Assembly (NCBI GenBank): GCA_035567895.1
Contig: DATMPC010000111.1
Location: 1 to 62,374 of the forward strand
DNA from: Terriglobales bacterium
Lineage (GTDB): Bacteria; Acidobacteriota; Terriglobia; Terriglobales; Acidobacteriaceae
Reading direction: 5' to 3'
Length of the DNA: 62,374 nucleotides
This document shows, piece by piece, positions 62,046 through 62,374 of the stretch. Position 1 is the stretch's first letter, and the number at the start of each line of letters is the position of its first letter. The notes below the pieces were generated by a model, which ran no database searches, had not been told where the DNA came from, and was given only the letters and a program-made list of their open reading frames with translations. The translations under genes were made by a program, and so were the position numbers.

Positions 62046-62374
62046 ATGTCCTCGAATCAGGAACTGCTGGACGCAGGGAACGTAGGCGTTTCCGATCGGG
62101 GGACTAGCCGCTTTCATCCTGCAATTTCGCTTGTCGCGCTCGTCACGGTTCTTCTCATCTACATCGCGCTGCGCCTACGACACCTCGGTACTTATTCGCT
62201 CTGGTGCGACGAAGCCTTCAGCGTCTTCGTTGCCAAATCGTCGTGGCACGATTTCTTCCGGCAGCTGCTTATTGACCGGGTTCACCCACCTCTTTACTAC
62301 CTCCTGCTCAAGCTCTGGATCTCGGTCCTGGGAGCGTCGGTGGCGGGATTGCGATTGTTCTCGGTTTTGTTTTC
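62046..62374 (+). CDS. PMT/ArnT-type (GT39/GT83-like) glycosyltransferase, 5' part
   Basis: The gene is cut by the window edge; 109 residues are visible. After a ~30-residue cytoplasmic leader a first transmembrane helix (ISLVALVTVLLIYIALRL) leads to a short outer loop YSLWCDEAFSVFVAKSSW, with the Asp-Glu pair of polyprenyl-phosphate-dependent glycosyltransferases, and then HPPLYYLLLKLWISV. These are typical of PMT_2/ArnT proteins, which move sugars from lipid carriers to lipids or proteins outside the inner membrane. It is divergent from the uxuA-like gene. Confidence 0.8.
   Translation, partial: MSSNQELLDAGNVGVSDRGTSRFHPAISLVALVTVLLIYIALRLRHLGTYSLWCDEAFSVFVAKSSWHDFFRQLLIDRVHPPLYYLLLKLWISVLGASVAGLRLFSVLF

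Noticed and set aside
1-62374. CRISPR arrays, rRNA and tRNA genes
   Set aside because: No regularly spaced direct repeats with unique spacers and no recognisable tRNA or rRNA core sequences were seen by eye; a tRNAscan or CRISPR finder run would be decisive.

Overview
The window looks like chromosomal DNA of an Acidobacteriota bacterium, probably of the Terriglobia / Koribacter type. This is inferred from gene content: an 878-residue ADOP-type duplicated permease, a large Oar-like TonB receptor with an N-terminal carboxypeptidase-regulatory domain followed by a giant TPR protein and an ASPIC/UnbV (CRTAC1) protein, a sortilin-like BNR protein, DUF3891 and DUF2905 proteins, and many short palindromic intergenic repeats. 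No rRNA, tRNA or CRISPR array was recognised.

Layout. 1-0.6 kb: a truncated IS110-type transposase and a palindromic repeat. 0.6-11.6 kb: a rhomboid-like pseudoprotease, an M28 peptidase, a LysW-like zinc ribbon protein, a 50-residue basic protein, PcrA/UvrD helicase coupled to a small membrane protein, an acetyltransferase and a sortilin-like secreted protein. 11.8-19.3 kb: a zinc-ribbon Ser/Thr kinase with a multi-pass C-terminus, an MsbA-like ABC exporter, an orphan H-box membrane protein, a PEGA protein and an AraC-type regulator. 19.3-30.8 kb: DUF3891, cytochrome c, LipA, EF-P, acylphosphatase, Apt, M13 peptidase, XseA, an FtsX-type permease, an orphan sugar-binding lipoprotein and a PilZ protein. 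These genes are separated by several families of inverted repeats.

30.9-45 kb is mostly housekeeping. TrmFO, NadC, GalU and Mfd lie on the minus strand. A tight plus-strand operon follows: nadD, rsfS, a methyltransferase, rlmH, an MNT nucleotidyltransferase, a HEPN protein, cobO and accD. From rsfS onward every junction overlaps by 1-14 bp, so an HEPN/MNT pair is translationally wired into a ribosome-maturation operon. A receiver/histidine-kinase pair follows.

45-62.4 kb is an accessory, envelope-oriented region. It holds an ADOP permease divergent from the TonB receptor, then the TPR protein, a CRTAC1 protein, a Tat-exported beta-propeller protein, a Tat-exported GH101/DUF5696-like putative glycosidase, a mannonate dehydratase carrying an export signal, and the start of a PMT-type glycosyltransferase cut by the window edge. 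I read 48.1-61.9 kb as a candidate glycan acquisition and degradation locus in which TPR and CRTAC1 proteins may stand in for SusD-like partners. This is inference from neighbourhood, not proven.

The most interesting points are the HEPN/MNT pair in the rsfS-rlmH operon, the TonB-TPR-CRTAC1-hydrolase locus, an apparent repeat-derived insertion inside pcrA, a 48-bp perfect inverted repeat next to xseA, and several small or degenerate proteins (LysW-like with an acidic tail, inactive rhomboid, EF-P with a PGN loop, orphan H-box protein).
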